From positions 1 through 64,000 of the forward strand of contig JAMKCH010078942.1 of the NCBI GenBank assembly GCA_023653785.1: a stretch of DNA of 64,000 nucleotides. The letters run 5' to 3'. Below, piece by piece: positions 35,716 to 47,399 of this stretch. The DNA is from Ophioderma brevispina. Taxonomy: Eukaryota > Echinodermata > Ophiuroidea > Amphilepidida > Ophiodermatidae. Within the stretch, counting starts at the first letter, position 1. The number at the start of each line of letters is the position of its first letter. The position numbers and the translations under genes are program-made. The notes beneath the pieces are model-generated. The model did not search any database. It worked only from the letters and a program-made list of their open reading frames with translations, and had not been told where the DNA came from.

Positions 35716-36059
35716 AGAACACTATCAGTGTTGAAAAATATTTGAAATTTGCATTAATAGCTTCAAGTGAAGGATAAGTCCTGTAGAATTCTCCTAAGTT
35801 ACCTTCTCCAGCTATAGAATTGAACGAAAAGGAAGAAAACTGCAGTGTTCCAAGATACGATTCTCCATTCAATTACGTGTTGTATTAAGTGGTCCTTTCG
35901 GACAGTAATGACAAAATCTCCGATTCGTCCTTATAGGTTGCTTCGGGTCCTTATCCATTTGCAGGTTATATTAGGATACCTGTACGTGTTACGACATGCT
36001 AAAATCTGATTTTTGATGATTTTTTCGATTGCTGATTTAGCAAATCACTGATAGTGTCT
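35716..36059 (-). mobile_element. TTAA MITE family B, full copy
   Basis: The ends are AGAACACTATCAGTG and CAAATCACTGATAGTGTCT, with TTAA on both sides (35,712-35,715 and 36,060-36,063). The body of 344 bp aligns by eye with the copies at 29,338 and (reversed) 5,941, including GTCCTTTCGGACAGTAATGAC. Confidence 0.88.
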
Positions 36060-36457
36060 TTAATTTTGGGATCAAAAACACAAAATTCCAGTTTTAAAAC
36101 GGCACCATTAGCAAGAGACGAAAACAACCTCCATCAATGAGTAGTTTTTCATGTTTTAATTAAATTTACTACCAACTCACAGTCACTGCACTGAATAAGG
36201 TTTATCGTAGATAGCAAAATATCAACAGAGGGCGCTCTATCGCAAAACATGATGGGATCGAAAAAGGGGCAAACAAAAGTTGGATTCCCGGATGTAACTG
36301 TAAACAAGGTGTACTTGCCTATTGGCGATGGGAACTCAAAAAAAACTTTCAAAATTTGGAGTCTGGTATTAACAAAATCACAAAGAGTCTAAAAGCTGTA
36401 AGATTTATATATATTACACATTTATCTGTAAAAGTACCAAGGTACAAATAAATGGCG

Positions 36458-36620
36458 CAGTGCTCGATTTAGAGGGGTTTTACATGCACAAATGCATGTA
36501 ACCTTGGCTCTGTGCATGCAGAATTTTTCCCTGTGCATGTAAAATTTTGTATTTTTCAGCCCATTTTGAGGAAAAATCAGGGGTTGTGCATGTAAATTTT
36601 ATTTTCTAAATCGAGCCCTG
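36458..36620. mobile_element. hAT-type MITE with 7-bp TSD
   Basis: The ends are CAGTGCTCGATTTAGA and TCTAAATCGAGCCCTG, nearly perfectly inverted, with AATGGCG on both sides (36,451-36,457 and 36,621-36,627). The 163-bp body repeats TGCATGTAAA/TACATGCACA in both orientations. CAG...CTG termini suit hAT; the usual duplication is 8 bp, which would need one mismatch here. Confidence 0.85.
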
Positions 36621-36627
36621 AATGGCG

Positions 36628-37529
36628 ACTGTTTTGGGGGCATAAGAAGACATAAATTTTGAGTTGACATGAGCGTGATCTGCCCTGCTGCTAGTGCAGC
36701 TACAGCCCCTTGGTCCGTCCTGTCGTTGGTAATCACACATTTATTTAAATATTTCAGCCATATATGACACTTTATAAATTGTAAAACAGAACATTTATAT
36801 TTTTCCTACATAGATTTATTTGTAATGATTTTATGTTTGTCAACATAAGCTTTTAAGACATGATCGATCCACCGCACGCAAATATTTGCGAGCGGCCGAC
36901 TCCGTCGGCTACCACTGGCACTGCACTGTTACATTGTAAAATGGTAAAATCCATTCGCCAATGTACACTCTTTGAAACTTGGTAAGAGCAAACTTTAAAG
37001 AATTTGTCTAAACTTTGATGTACCGGGTAGGCCCGTACACTAAAAAATAGTATTATGGTGGAATTACTTGAAATTACAGTTATGAAAAAATGCAGGTAGG
37101 CCTATAGGTTGATAGAAGTCTAACAAGCTGAGAGTTTTCCATGTGCGATGCGCGATGTGTGGGCCGTGATTCAAGCGGCAATCGATGGCCAAGTTTGCCT
37201 CCATGTCCGGTGTATCTCAGGGGCGTCGTTCCACGAAAAGATCTCTTTTCTTAACTAAATATTGAACAATTAAACTCAAATATCAATTTGTGAAATTGCT
37301 AATCATATTGTGGATTAATAGTCGGCTGCTTCATTATACGGTAATGAATGAAGTTTGTGGTGTTTATAATGTAAACTGGGAGAATTTCTGTTTCTGTTTC
37401 GTCGGTATGCTCAGCTCAAAACTGTATTTCACCAACGTTTGGGTTCTGGGTCGCGCGGGGTGCTACGAGTTTTGTTCTTGCTTTTGCTTGCTTTGCTTCA
37501 TTGCTTTGGTTGCATTTGCTTTGTTCTGG
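36628..37529. other. unassigned stretch
   Basis: No confident feature. The right part may be the 3' tail of the following minus-strand LINE. The plus-strand 112-codon frame at 37,290-37,628 is Phe/Cys/Leu-rich and overlaps the LINE end on the other strand, so it is a shadow. Confidence 0.4.
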
Positions 37530-40510
37530 TTACTTCCTTGCTTGCTTAGTTGCTCTTTGAAGGCCACAGTGGTTGTTTTGGTCACAGTTGCGTTGTCTAA
37601 TTGGTTCCAAAATTTTTTTTTTCTTTAATTGTGCGTGGAAAAAAACTGTAATTTATAGGTGTCAATTCTCCCGTAGATTTGTTTTTAATAGTTTGAGCAT
37701 TAACTTTTCCCTTGTTCGTTGGTCAGTAATTCAGAGTATGTGGTTATCCTTGCAAATCCCCACCATGTTATTGAGAATTTTTGTACATCATCGTCAATCT
37801 AGCGTCTTCCTTCTGCTATTCCATACTCCCCACCTAGCTTCTGGATCAGCTTTGTGACCCTACTTTCTGCCTAAAATCGCCTGTGCAGAAACGGCCGCTT
37901 TCCTTTGAACACTTCAATTTGTTGAACATCACCTGTATGGTAAGGGTCCCCATGACGTGCTAGCATATTCCAGGATTGGACGGCGAGTGTTTTATATGCA
38001 TTTTCTTTAACTTACTGTGACAAAACCAGAGGTTTTCTTCTTAGTCATCCCAATACAATGTTTGGTTTAGAAATAACGATTCTTTCTGTGAATGTTCCAT
38101 CTCAATTTGTTATCAATTTCCACACCCGATATGGTTTGAACTAAACTACTTCTAGCTGCTGCCCACGAAAGTATAATCATATCAGGTGGCGTTTTCTTGT
38201 TGGATATCTTCATAATGAAACTTTATTTTGGGGTGAATGACTCCCTTTATTTTGCCATTCTCCAATATATTGGTCATCCTTAGTGTCTGACGGTCTTGCT
38301 GGCTCTTGCCCCTTGCATATACCACGCAATCGTCAGCAAACATCTTGCTTTGTTATGGAGATTTATAGGCAAGTCCGTTAATTGAAAATTAGGAATTTCA
38401 GTGGTCCTGTTACCAGTCCCCTGCGGAACACCTTGAGATACTTTTTTTGTGTATCTGATGCGACTCCTGTTGGCAGACTACTCTGTGTTCTTCAGTGAGA
38501 AAGTGTCTGATCCACTTATGTAAGGTCCCTCTGATGCCAGAGTAGTCCTAGTTTACCTAGAAGGCTTTCGTGTGGTACGTTATGCGCACGCCTTCAGCGA
38601 AATCTAAGGATTGCTAGTGTGTTTGTGTCACCCTTTCCATTCCCTTTGTCAGGTCATCACTGGTGAGAATTAGTTGTGTCTCTGTCGATATTTGCTCCTG
38701 AAACCATGCGGTTGTCAATTTAAAATATTATGGTTTTTCCCAGATGGTCCATGATGTTGAGAGGGACATATGTTCAAGTATCTCATGTATACTTGTTAAA
38801 GAGACGGTCTGTAATTACTTGGTTCAGTTTGAACCCGACTTTCTTATTAGATGGGACATATATCTTCCTGACCCACTTGTTGGGCAGGAAACCTTCATCA
38901 ATGATTGCTGGAACAACTAGTTAAGATGGGTCATCTCGTCCCACCATTTTCAGCATCCATGGATACATGCCCATCGGCCCTGGTGGCGTTGGGTTTGCTT
39001 TGATGATTTTGAAGCTGTTTTCTTGACACCTCTTCATGGATAATCAGGTCACGTATATTCGGTATCGTACTCTGCCCAAGCGTCGGGATCACACTGGTAT
39101 CTTCTTTGCGTGAAAACACTGCAAATTGATGGTCAGTGCCTCAGCTTTATCTTTACTATCAGTGCGTAATTTATTTTGATTGAGTCCCAATACCACTAGT
39201 CCGCTTCTTAAATTCTTCATGCCAGTCAAAGGCCTTAGGGTTGTCTTTAATTGATGCTTCCAGGTTATTACGCACAAAGTCCCACCGAGATCTGTTTAAT
39301 GCTCTCCTATTATCGTGACTGAAATCCCTATACTTCTTCCAATCACTCTGTAAGCCAGTTCGTTTGGCTTTGTTTATACTCTCTGTTTCCTTCCTTGATC
39401 TTCTACGCTAGTTCTGTTAAACCATGGAAGGTTTCTTCGTTTGAACGTGTTTTAGTTGGTATGTTCTCATCCATTACTCTTTAATTTCCCCATTTCGAGA
39501 TGATCCCATTTTTTTTTTTCTCTGAACTTGAACATCCATTTCATGTTGTTGAAAGTCTCCTGGAAATCTTTCATTTCTGTCTTATCTTGTTCCTTCATCT
39601 GCTTTATTTCTCAAGTAAATTTTTCCTCTTTTGTTTTTTTGGTTGTTTTACTGCAAATTTAGTCAGTAATAACCATATGATGAGCACTAAGACCTGGATG
39701 CACTCTGGTCAGATTTATGATGTTTAGATTATTGGTAGAACGATGTCAAGGATATTGTCCCCTCTTGTGGGTTCTGTGACCATTTGATGTAGTCCATAGT
39801 CCCTTGTTGCATCCAGTAACTTCTCCGCTGCTGTTTTGGAGGCATAATGAGGTGTTTTTGATGTTTCCGGTTGCCCAGTCAATATTGGATTGTTAAAGTC
39901 GCCCGTTATTATAATGTCAGAGACTCTCTCCTTAGCATTGATGATTTCAATTGATTCCTCATACCTCATCTGGTGATTCATCCACTATGTTTGGGTTTAT
40001 ATATAACCCCCAAAACAAGTGGTCTTTTACCATAGACAATCACTTGGGCCCAGAGGTTTTCTCCTGCCATCTCTAATTCTGCCTCCTGTAGACTGTCAAA
40101 TGTTTTTTAATGCGCAGTACACACCGCCATGGCTAGCCCCTTCCCGGTCTCTTCTTATTGTGGTGTACCCCATGGTGTAATTTCTGCGTTATAAACAGAT
40201 TTATTTAACCACGTCTCTGTTCCAATGATTATGTCTGGTTGCAGCTCGGCAGAACAATATCAAGCTCAACATTTGTGTTCCGGATACTCTGGAAATTGAT
40301 GGGCAAGAGGCGTCACTTATTTTCTCCTCTCTCATTTAATTTTTGTATTTTCTTTCCCGCTGTTGTTATCTCTATATCATTTGTGTTACGGTATTCACTC
40401 CATTGGCGGCGGCGGCTGCACGCGATCTTTATAGATAGCACTGATGACTGTGTGAAATTTTCTGTTATTAATTTGAAGGGAAATAATTTGGTCGTACCTT
40501 TCATAAAAAC
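37530..40510 (-). mobile_element. near full-span CR1/L2-like LINE ORF2, frameshifted
   Basis: Minus-strand translation follows a LINE ORF2 from endonuclease to polymerase C-terminus. Endonuclease pieces: QPDIIIGTETWLN (about 40,200-40,240), PLVLGVIYKP (near 40,010), IIITGDFNN with GDFN at 39,892-39,903, DYGLHQMVTEPTRGDNILD, and SDHHMVITD (near 39,670). The linker has SRWDFVRNNLEASI and EDTSVIPTLGQSTIPNI. Polymerase pieces: PSNYRPSL (about 38,805), QPHGFRSK, GVPQG (38,418-38,432) followed in another frame by LVTGPLKFLIFN, and MFADDCVVYARG with FADD at 38,329-38,340. C-terminal pieces: GDVQQIEV, SRVTKLIQKLGGE and FFPRTIKE with WNQLDNATV. Key motifs survive, but at least a dozen frame changes and stops break it. 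Typical ORF2 is 900-1,000 codons, so most is present. Confidence 0.9.
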
Positions 40511-42579
40511 AAAGATTACTTAAGTTGTAATTATTCATGGAGAACCAACCTTGTAGTACATTTATCATCACTTAAACATAAATTTTTGGAAAAATCCTCA
40601 ATTAAGTTTTGCCTTTACACTTTTTGCCGTGATCCTCATTGACAGTCACGGAAACAGATGATGACATCATGGGTGGGCGGGTTCATAACAGAGTAAACGG
40701 CTGACACAAGTAAAAAATAATGAATAGGCGGACGAAAGGCGCCGGAGTACCCACAGTGAAAATCTTTATGAACCGCGAAAGACAGGGGGAGGATACACCA
40801 CCACAGTGACATCGGTTGATCTACCACAAATCACAGGGCGGGAGGAAACACGATAAACCTTATTGAACTGTAAAACAAGTAAATTTAGCATTCCTCACCA
40901 ATTCCCCGGCCAAATTCCCATCTAGCCTTATGGACCGTGATACTATAACTACTTCTATAGTGATACCATAATAATCAACATCATGAGTTGTGTTTTGTTG
41001 ACAAGTGAAGCATGCCAGCCTTGCAGTTGTACAGTTGCAGGTCAATGTAGTGTCACCGCAATCAATCGGTACCTGCATTATGTTCCATTAATGTCATTAT
41101 GTGGGATCAGGCGCATTGTTGCCTGAAGCTTACTCCCCCCAAAACGGCCAAATTAAACACACAAAGACCAACTCACCATTTCCTGTATCATCCAGAAATC
41201 ATAGTTGGTATTCCCTTCCTCCTCCGAATTTTAAGCCACATAACACGCATGTCTTGACCATCCTTTCCCCCTCTAAGAACTTTCATTCACCTCGAAACAG
41301 TGCCAAACCGCTGCAAAGTTTACTTCAGTAGCTTACACATACATGTTTCACCATTACTTTGTTCCACCTCGCCACATACTTGGAGTGAACATTTAGCTTT
41401 TGTAAAAAGACTGGACTCCTCAGGTCGATTGATAGGGCGCCACCTTTCGACATCGTCGTAGCGACATTATTCACAGCGGGTGTCGGTCACCGACCTTTGA
41501 CAAACTGATGACACTCTGATGTCAGCCGTAAAATTGAATAGTCTTGTTCAAGATGCTCTTAATTTCCTTTATACACTGAAATTTTGCAACAGTATATCGT
41601 ACCTAACCCAAAGCAAGGTCAAGAAAAAAAAAAAAAAAAACAGGGTAGCCAAGGGTTCGAGGTGAAATTTGCCACTGATGATAGAAGCTTGATATAGCTT
41701 ATAGCGCATGCGAGGTAATTATGGTCCCCTGTCCGAAACTACCCACCCCGATTACTCACAAAGGCATTTCCCTTCTCCCGATGGTAATGGATTTCTTGAA
41801 CCATGGTGGGGTAAATTGGCTTGTTGTCCCACTGACCCCTTTTTGTTGCCGTGTCCCGCTAAACCTCATGGTTTCTTAATTATTTTAGCTAAAGGGCCAC
41901 AGAATGCCGAACTATTATTTTGAAAGTTCACCTTCAGGCCAAGTACACCTGAAATTTTAAGTTACTTTTATCTTTTTTTAGCAAGGTCGTGGCCAAATCA
42001 ATTGTTGCGGGGGCCGGTTTGAGCTGATTTTGGCCCGCGGGCAACTATATGAACCCCTGATCCTACCTATTACCCGGACTATTACCCATTAATGACCCTT
42101 TTTGTAAATCTTCAGGTCTTCAATTGACCATCCGGCCTTCATTTTCTTTCTTCTTCCTGCTACCCACTTTTTTTCACATAAAGTTTGCCATCCCGGGATT
42201 TGCCATAAAAGTCCACTCTAAATAGTTTTAAATCCAAATTAAAAATTTTCGCTCGCTATGCGCACACTTTCAACAATTTTATAATTTTCATGGCACCATT
42301 TTTATAATTTTCATGTCAATTTGACTCCGGAAGAGAGGCACCTACCTATTGAGACTTCATGCTAGTACCCCTTCATGGCCCCTTCTCGAAGTTGCCTACT
42401 GGAAGGCCCCATTTTTATTAATTCAAGTTTGTTGATACGAATGACCCCTATTTTATTTTTTTTAATATTTTTTTGTACATTTTACTTTCTTCTTTCTCTT
42501 GCGTAGAAGCATCATCTAAATTTGAAGTTTGGTGAGCCAGCTCAACTTGTCTCACTGTTGATTGACTCGGTTTGCTGTT
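40511..42579. other. unassigned; possible LINE 5' flank
   Basis: No gene recognised. Sequence just upstream of the minus-strand LINE (40,511-41,100) could be its 5' untranslated region. A 17-A run lies at 41,624-41,640. Frames at 41,101-41,331 and 41,708-41,923 have no identifiable domain. Confidence 0.4.
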
Positions 42580-42580
42580 T

Positions 42581-42800
42581 TGGCAATGTTTAGGCCATAG
42601 CCCTTTTTGAGTTTATTACCCCCTTTTGAGCTTTTGTCGTCGTTTGTGTGAAAAACCCCCTTTTGGCCCTTTTGACAATCCTATACGGGCTTTGCTGTGT
42701 TTGGCAATTTTTAGGCCATACCCCATTTTTGAGTTTATACCCCCTTTGATCCTTTGTCGTCGTTTTGTGTGAAACACCCTTTTGGCCTCTTTAGCTGCCC
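42581..42800 (+). repeat. 121-bp tandem duplication
   Basis: TGGCAATGTTTAGGCCATA at 42,581 recurs as TGGCAATTTTTAGGCCATA at 42,702. It is followed in both copies by TTTTTGAGTTTAT, ACCCCCTTT and TTTGTCGTCGTTT. Two units only. The minus-strand frame through it (Lys/Arg-rich) is a by-product. Confidence 0.8.
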
Positions 42801-43157
42801 ATAAGCACCCCATGATCGAAGATCCTGTGGCAGGAGGTCTTCCTCTGAGATACCTTTGCACAAATGACTCGAGATGCTTGCCGATAAGTAAGCTGCCGAT
42901 CAAGTTTCACTCCCGATAGTTGGTCTAGGATTTTTGCAGAGGCGTCCCCCATTGAGATTTTTGAAGCTGGGGCGATGAGCCTCTCTGTTGTTGAGTTGGA
43001 AGGCAGTAGCGGCGGTTTTGGCTTCGCTCAGCTTTAGTCTCCGGGCTTTAGAGATGCTTGCAAGTAGGGCCATATCTGCAGTAGTGGACTTTCTACTTTC
43101 TACTTCGTTCCAGCTTCTGTCCGAATGAGAAGGGCATAATAATAATATAGGTTCCAC
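42790..43157 (-). pseudogene. LINE reverse transcriptase C-terminal fragment (Jockey-like)
   Basis: Minus-strand translation gives ARRLKLSEAKTAATAFQLNN followed by REAH. After a frameshift comes SGVKLDRQLTYRQ, then KVSQRKTS. This matches the order found after the FADD box in a Jockey-type LINE family: W-x-LKLN-x-x-KT...F-HLNNREA-x-R...YLGV-x-LDR-x-LTY-x-x-HLE...K-x-x-SR. The preceding polymerase core and the end of the protein are missing. It differs from the two other LINEs in the window, so at least three LINE lineages are represented. Confidence 0.75.
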
Positions 43158-43791
43158 CTAAGCGCATACACAACCTGTTGTCTCGATGCGCAAGGCCATT
43201 ATTATTACGCTGCATCAGAAATTTGTCAACCACATCCATGTCGCTTCTTTCAGTGTGCTGGTCCAATTAGCGCACTGCTATTAGCACTTAATTGTAATAT
43301 GATAAGGTACGTCGGCGTATCCATCTTGTCTATATGTGGGTTGAGTTAGATCACGATATACAAATTGAGTCAGCAATGGGACGGGGAGCCAATGTAGTTA
43401 CTTGATGTGAGAAATCTTTTATACATGCATGTTGCCAATAGTTAGATAGTCTTTTTATGCTTAAGTTAATATAAGTGACTATTAATGCACCTAAATGCCA
43501 CAATCCACGTTCCTGTTACAAATCAACACGGTTCTTTTTTCAAGTGTTTTTAAAAAAAACGTTTATTAAAAGAACATCAACCGACAAAAGGAGTTTAGTC
43601 CTTTCAAATATGACAAATCAGTAAAAATAATAAAAACCAAATCCGACCAAAAAGCACCCAAAAATACACTTTCAAATGCAACCCTATATTTTTGAAATCC
43701 TCACCAAATTTTGATTTAACAAAAATAAAAAAATGTTGTCGGGGGTCGCCAGTATAATGTTTACAAGAAAATAAGACAACATTAAAAGCAT
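43158..43791. other. unassigned stretch
   Basis: AT-rich; nothing recognised before the family A MITE. Confidence 0.45.
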
Positions 43792-43795
43792 TTAA

Positions 43796-44152
43796 AGGGC
43801 GACTCAGAGATTTCTGCGGAGGGCGCCTCAATTTCCAAAAAAAAATCGGGTTTTTTTGGCATGGTACATAATGCTTGTCCATTACTAATCACTGTGTGAA
43901 ATTGCTAAGCTTATATCGAATTCCTTCATATAGAAATCACAACCTTGTATAAAATTCCGGATCCGGAATTTTTGTTTTAGACACAGTATCCTATGGACGG
44001 AATACTACACATAAATGTTTACTGCATCAAACGAAAAATCCGATTCATCTCAATTTCGGATTTGTGCATTTTTGGTTACTATCTTTAGTTCTAGTTTGAC
44101 TAGTTTTCATTATTACACAAAAAATAATTTTCCGAAATCTCTGAGTCAGACT
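43796..44152 (-). mobile_element. TTAA MITE family A, copy 1
   Basis: The ends are AGGGCGACTCAGAGATTTC and GAAATCTCTGAGTCAGACT, flanked by TTAA (43,792-43,795) and TTAG (44,153-44,156, one change). The 357-bp body carries TTCCGGATCCGGAA at 43,955-43,968, a perfect 14-bp palindrome that in this copy extends to 22 bp. It is inverted relative to copies 2 and 3. Confidence 0.88.
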
Positions 44153-44231
44153 TTAGAGGAGAAGATGGTTTTCTAGTTTGAAGTTGCACTTGAATTATCA
44201 GAAACAATGTATAAAAGAAATATGAACTGAT

Positions 44232-44602
44232 TTACGTGACTGAGGAATTTTTTTAAGGATACGTTTCTCTCAAATTTGCACTGAATCGGGCGTGGACACC
44301 TACTGAGGAACGTTCGAAGGTTTAGTGACAAACGTGGCAAAAGAAAACGCGCAAACCTTGTTTTGAACTTGTTGAACATTGCCTGCTATCGTAATCGATT
44401 CGTTCCCCATAGACACACACCCATGCTTTGACTTTCTGTCGTGCACGACATAAACACTAAATCATCATCTTATTAACCTAACGACGGGTATTCAGCGTAT
44501 TCATTCAGGTGTCTCTAACACATTGGTAGCATTCAATATTAAAACCCGGGGGTTCGAGAAAATTGGGGGCCTTCTTTCCCTGAAATCTCATGTCTCTTTC
44601 AA
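44232..44602 (-). mobile_element. TTAA MITE family F, unsplit copy
   Basis: Read in reverse it begins AGAGACATGAGATTTCA, continues CCAATTTTCTCGAACCCC and GAATGCTACCAATG, then GTCGTGCACGACAGAAAGTC and TTCAAAACAAGGTTTGCG, ending near GTGACTGAGGAATTTTT. The order is the same as in the copy at 51,441-52,759, but without the foldback. The flanking TTAA has decayed on both sides. Length is about 370 bp. Confidence 0.75.
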
Positions 44603-44689
44603 AGTAGATGTTTGATACCTGAGTATAGATTGCATTAGAGACCAGTCACCTTTTTACAAACTTGATCTCCCGTTGACATTTGACCTTGG

Positions 44690-46110
44690 TAATGTGAACC
44701 TTGACCTCACATAGTTTAAAGCTTTTAATTTACGTAGGTTACACCTTCCTGTTCATTTCAAATAAAGAAAATATAAATGCCCTAATTGGGCGCAAATATG
44801 TAAAAATGCATCCCTAAGTTACGATGCTTTACTTTGATGTGTAACCTCTCCTGTCCATTTCAAAAAAGAAAATAGGAAAAACGCCCAATTGGGCCAAAAT
44901 GTGTTAACACTGATCCCCACAGTTAATAAGCTTTAATTTAACGTGGGTTACACCTTCCTGTCAGTTCAATAAAGAAAATAGAAAGGCGCCCAATTGGGTG
45001 TGAAAATAGTAAAAACGTCATCCCTAATTGACGAGCTTTAATTTGATGTTTGTAAAACTCTCTTGTCATTTCAAATAAGAATTAAAAAACGCCCATTGGG
45101 CGCAAAATGTGTTAAAACTGATCCCAAGTTATAATCTTTAATTAACGTAGGTTACACCTTCCTGTCATTTCAAATAAAAACATAGAGAAAGGCGCCCATG
45201 GGGTGCAAAATTGTAAAAACTGCATCCTGAGTTACGAGCTTTAATTTGAGGTACGTAAAACTCTCCTGTCATTTTCAATAACGAAATAGATAACTCCCAC
45301 CACTTTGTGGCCGCAAATGTGTTAAAACTGTATCCCAAGTGTAAGCTTTAATTTAACATAGGTACCCCTTCCTGTCATTTCAAATAAAGAATTGAAAATG
45401 CGGGCCCATGGTGCAAAATATGTAAAACTGCATCTCTACGTTACGAGCTTTAATATTTCATGTACGTAAAACTCTTCGCTGTCATTTCGAAATAAAGAAA
45501 ATAGAAAAACCGCCAATTGGCGCAAAATGTGTTAAAACTGAATCCCGAATTAAAAGCTTTAATTTATGTAGGTCACCTCCTGTCTTTCAAATAAGAAAAT
45601 CAAAAGGCGGCCCAGTTGGGCGCAAAAAGTGTTAAAAACTGCCTCCCTAAGTTACAAGCTTTATTTTAAAAACTCTCCGTCATTTCAAATAAGAAATAAG
45701 CAAAACGCCAATTGGGTGTAAAATTTTTAAAACGAATCCCCAAGTTATAGCTTTAATTTAACATAGGATTACACCTTCCTGTCATTTAAATCAAGAAATA
45801 AAAAAGGCCCCCAATTGGGCTCAAAATATGTGGAAACGACTGCATCCCTAAGTTACGAGCTTAATTAAAACACAGTTTCACTCCTGTCATTGCAAATAAG
45901 AAAATAAAAAGTCCGCCCAATTGGGCAAATAGTACAACTGCATCCTCCCCAAGTCAAAAGCTTTAATTTGATGTACGTAAATCTCTCCTGTCCTTTCAAT
46001 AAGAAAATAGAAAAACCCCAATTGGGCGCAAAAGTGTTTAGAATGAATCCCCAATTATAAACTTTAAATAAGTAAGGGGGTTACACCTTCATGTCGTTCA
46101 AATAAAGATG
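44690..46110 (+). repeat. dimeric ~103-bp satellite with AATTGGGC palindromes
   Basis: About 14 monomers are marked by CCTGTCATTTCAAATAA. The CCTG starts near 44,748, 44,849, 44,958, 45,063, 45,161, 45,265, 45,371, 45,479, 45,578, 45,677, 45,778, 45,883, 45,988 and 46,089, a mean spacing of about 103. Two monomer types largely alternate. One has TAGGTTACACCTTCCTGTC and ATGTAAAAACTGCATCC; the other has GTACGTAAAACTCTCCTGTC and TGTGTTAAAACTGAATCC. Most carry CGCCCAATTGGGCG or a decayed form, with intact GCCCAATTGGGC at 44,883-44,894 and 45,915-45,926. Indels between copies are frequent. Confidence 0.92.
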
Positions 46111-46710
46111 TTACCACCTAAAATTTTCGTCTTAAATATAACCCCTTTTCCATTTTTTTTTGCCTTTTCACCCTGTCTAAATACCTCCTTGCTCACCCGT
46201 AGTTTAAACTCTTAACGTGCCTGCTCATTTTCTTCCTTATAACTCTCCTATTCGTTACTACTCTTACTCGCCCCTTTCAATCCCTGCAACGGTTTTAAAA
46301 CCCCACTCCCATTTCCCAGCCGTCTTGGCAGAGACTAAATTTACAGAAGCTTTTTAAAGCATTTAAAATCTGGCAGTGATGTTATTCTTTGTCTGAATTT
46401 GCATCGCATTACACACCCCAACCTCAAAACTCAAGTATAGTATACGTAGATCATTTTCATAAAAGAAAAACAATTTAATGATGACCTTCAGATATAGAAA
46501 TAGACTCCTTCGCAATTTTGAGAGCAGTGGTTTCTTAGCGGTCGCCTAGCGCCCGGCAAAAAACCTGGTTGCCAGATTGTACTGATGTTCACACAAAATC
46601 AATTTCATGTACTTGTACAATGTTTTCAATATAGGTGTCCCTTAAAAAAATAAAAAGCCTTGATTTTTGCACTGGTGTAAAGTTTTCATAAATTATGCCC
46701 CCTGAACGGA
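46111..46710. other. unassigned stretch
   Basis: Pyrimidine-leaning, AT-rich; nothing recognised. Confidence 0.45.
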
Positions 46711-46714
46711 TTAA

Positions 46715-47074
46715 AGTCTGACTCAGAATTTCGAAATATTAGTTCTTTTGTTTAATAATGAATAATATTCACTAGAACTAAAGATAGTAACCTAAAATGC
46801 ACAATTCCGAAATTTGAGATGAATCGACTTTTCGTTTGATGCAGTAAACATTTAGTTAGTATTTACGTCCCATAGGATACTGGTGTATACCCACAAATTT
46901 CCGGATCCGGAATTTTAAACAAAGTTTGTGATTTTCTATATGAAGGATCGCTTTCCGCTTAGCAATTTCACACCGTGATTAGTAATGGGTAAGCATTATG
47001 TACATGCAAAAACGCGAGTTTTTTTCGGAAATTTGAGGGCGCGCCCGTCCCTCATGAAATCTCTGAGTCGGCCT
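46715..47074 (+). mobile_element. TTAA MITE family A, copy 2
   Basis: The ends are AGTCTGACTCAGAATTTC and GAAATCTCTGAGTCGGCCT, with intact TTAA on both sides (46,711-46,714 and 47,075-47,078). Length is 360 bp. The palindrome TTCCGGATCCGGAA lies at 46,899-46,912. With copy 1 it forms an inverted pair bracketing the satellite at 44.7-46.1 kb. Confidence 0.9.
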
Positions 47075-47078
47075 TTAA

Positions 47079-47399
47079 AGCTTAATATTATTCCTTCAAC
47101 CAAACAAATTGAAATTTCTAATTTTCTATAGGAGCAAAACAAATTCAATCCATTGTTTTCTATTGAATGTTATATAAGGCAATCAAATCACCTTCTGTTT
47201 TCATTTTTAAGACGTTTCTATAGCCACATACATATAAGAAATCCATTGAAGTGTCTAACTATTATAAATAACTACAACATTTGACACAATACCTCAAATT
47301 CTCCTCGTTACACCTTTAACATTAAAAAAATACACAGGCCTAATGGATTATAATAGAACAAAATGCATGCGTATTTGAGTGTCTCAAATGCTTGCTTAA
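47079..47399. other. unassigned stretch
   Basis: AT-rich, nothing recognised. Confidence 0.4.

Noticed and set aside
37290..37628. 112-codon plus-strand frame
   Set aside because: It overlaps the minus-strand LINE end and is a Phe/Cys/Leu-rich shadow.
42616..42903. Lys/Arg-rich basic protein
   Set aside because: The basic part is a reading of the 121-bp tandem duplication; only the upstream LINE fragment is protein-like.
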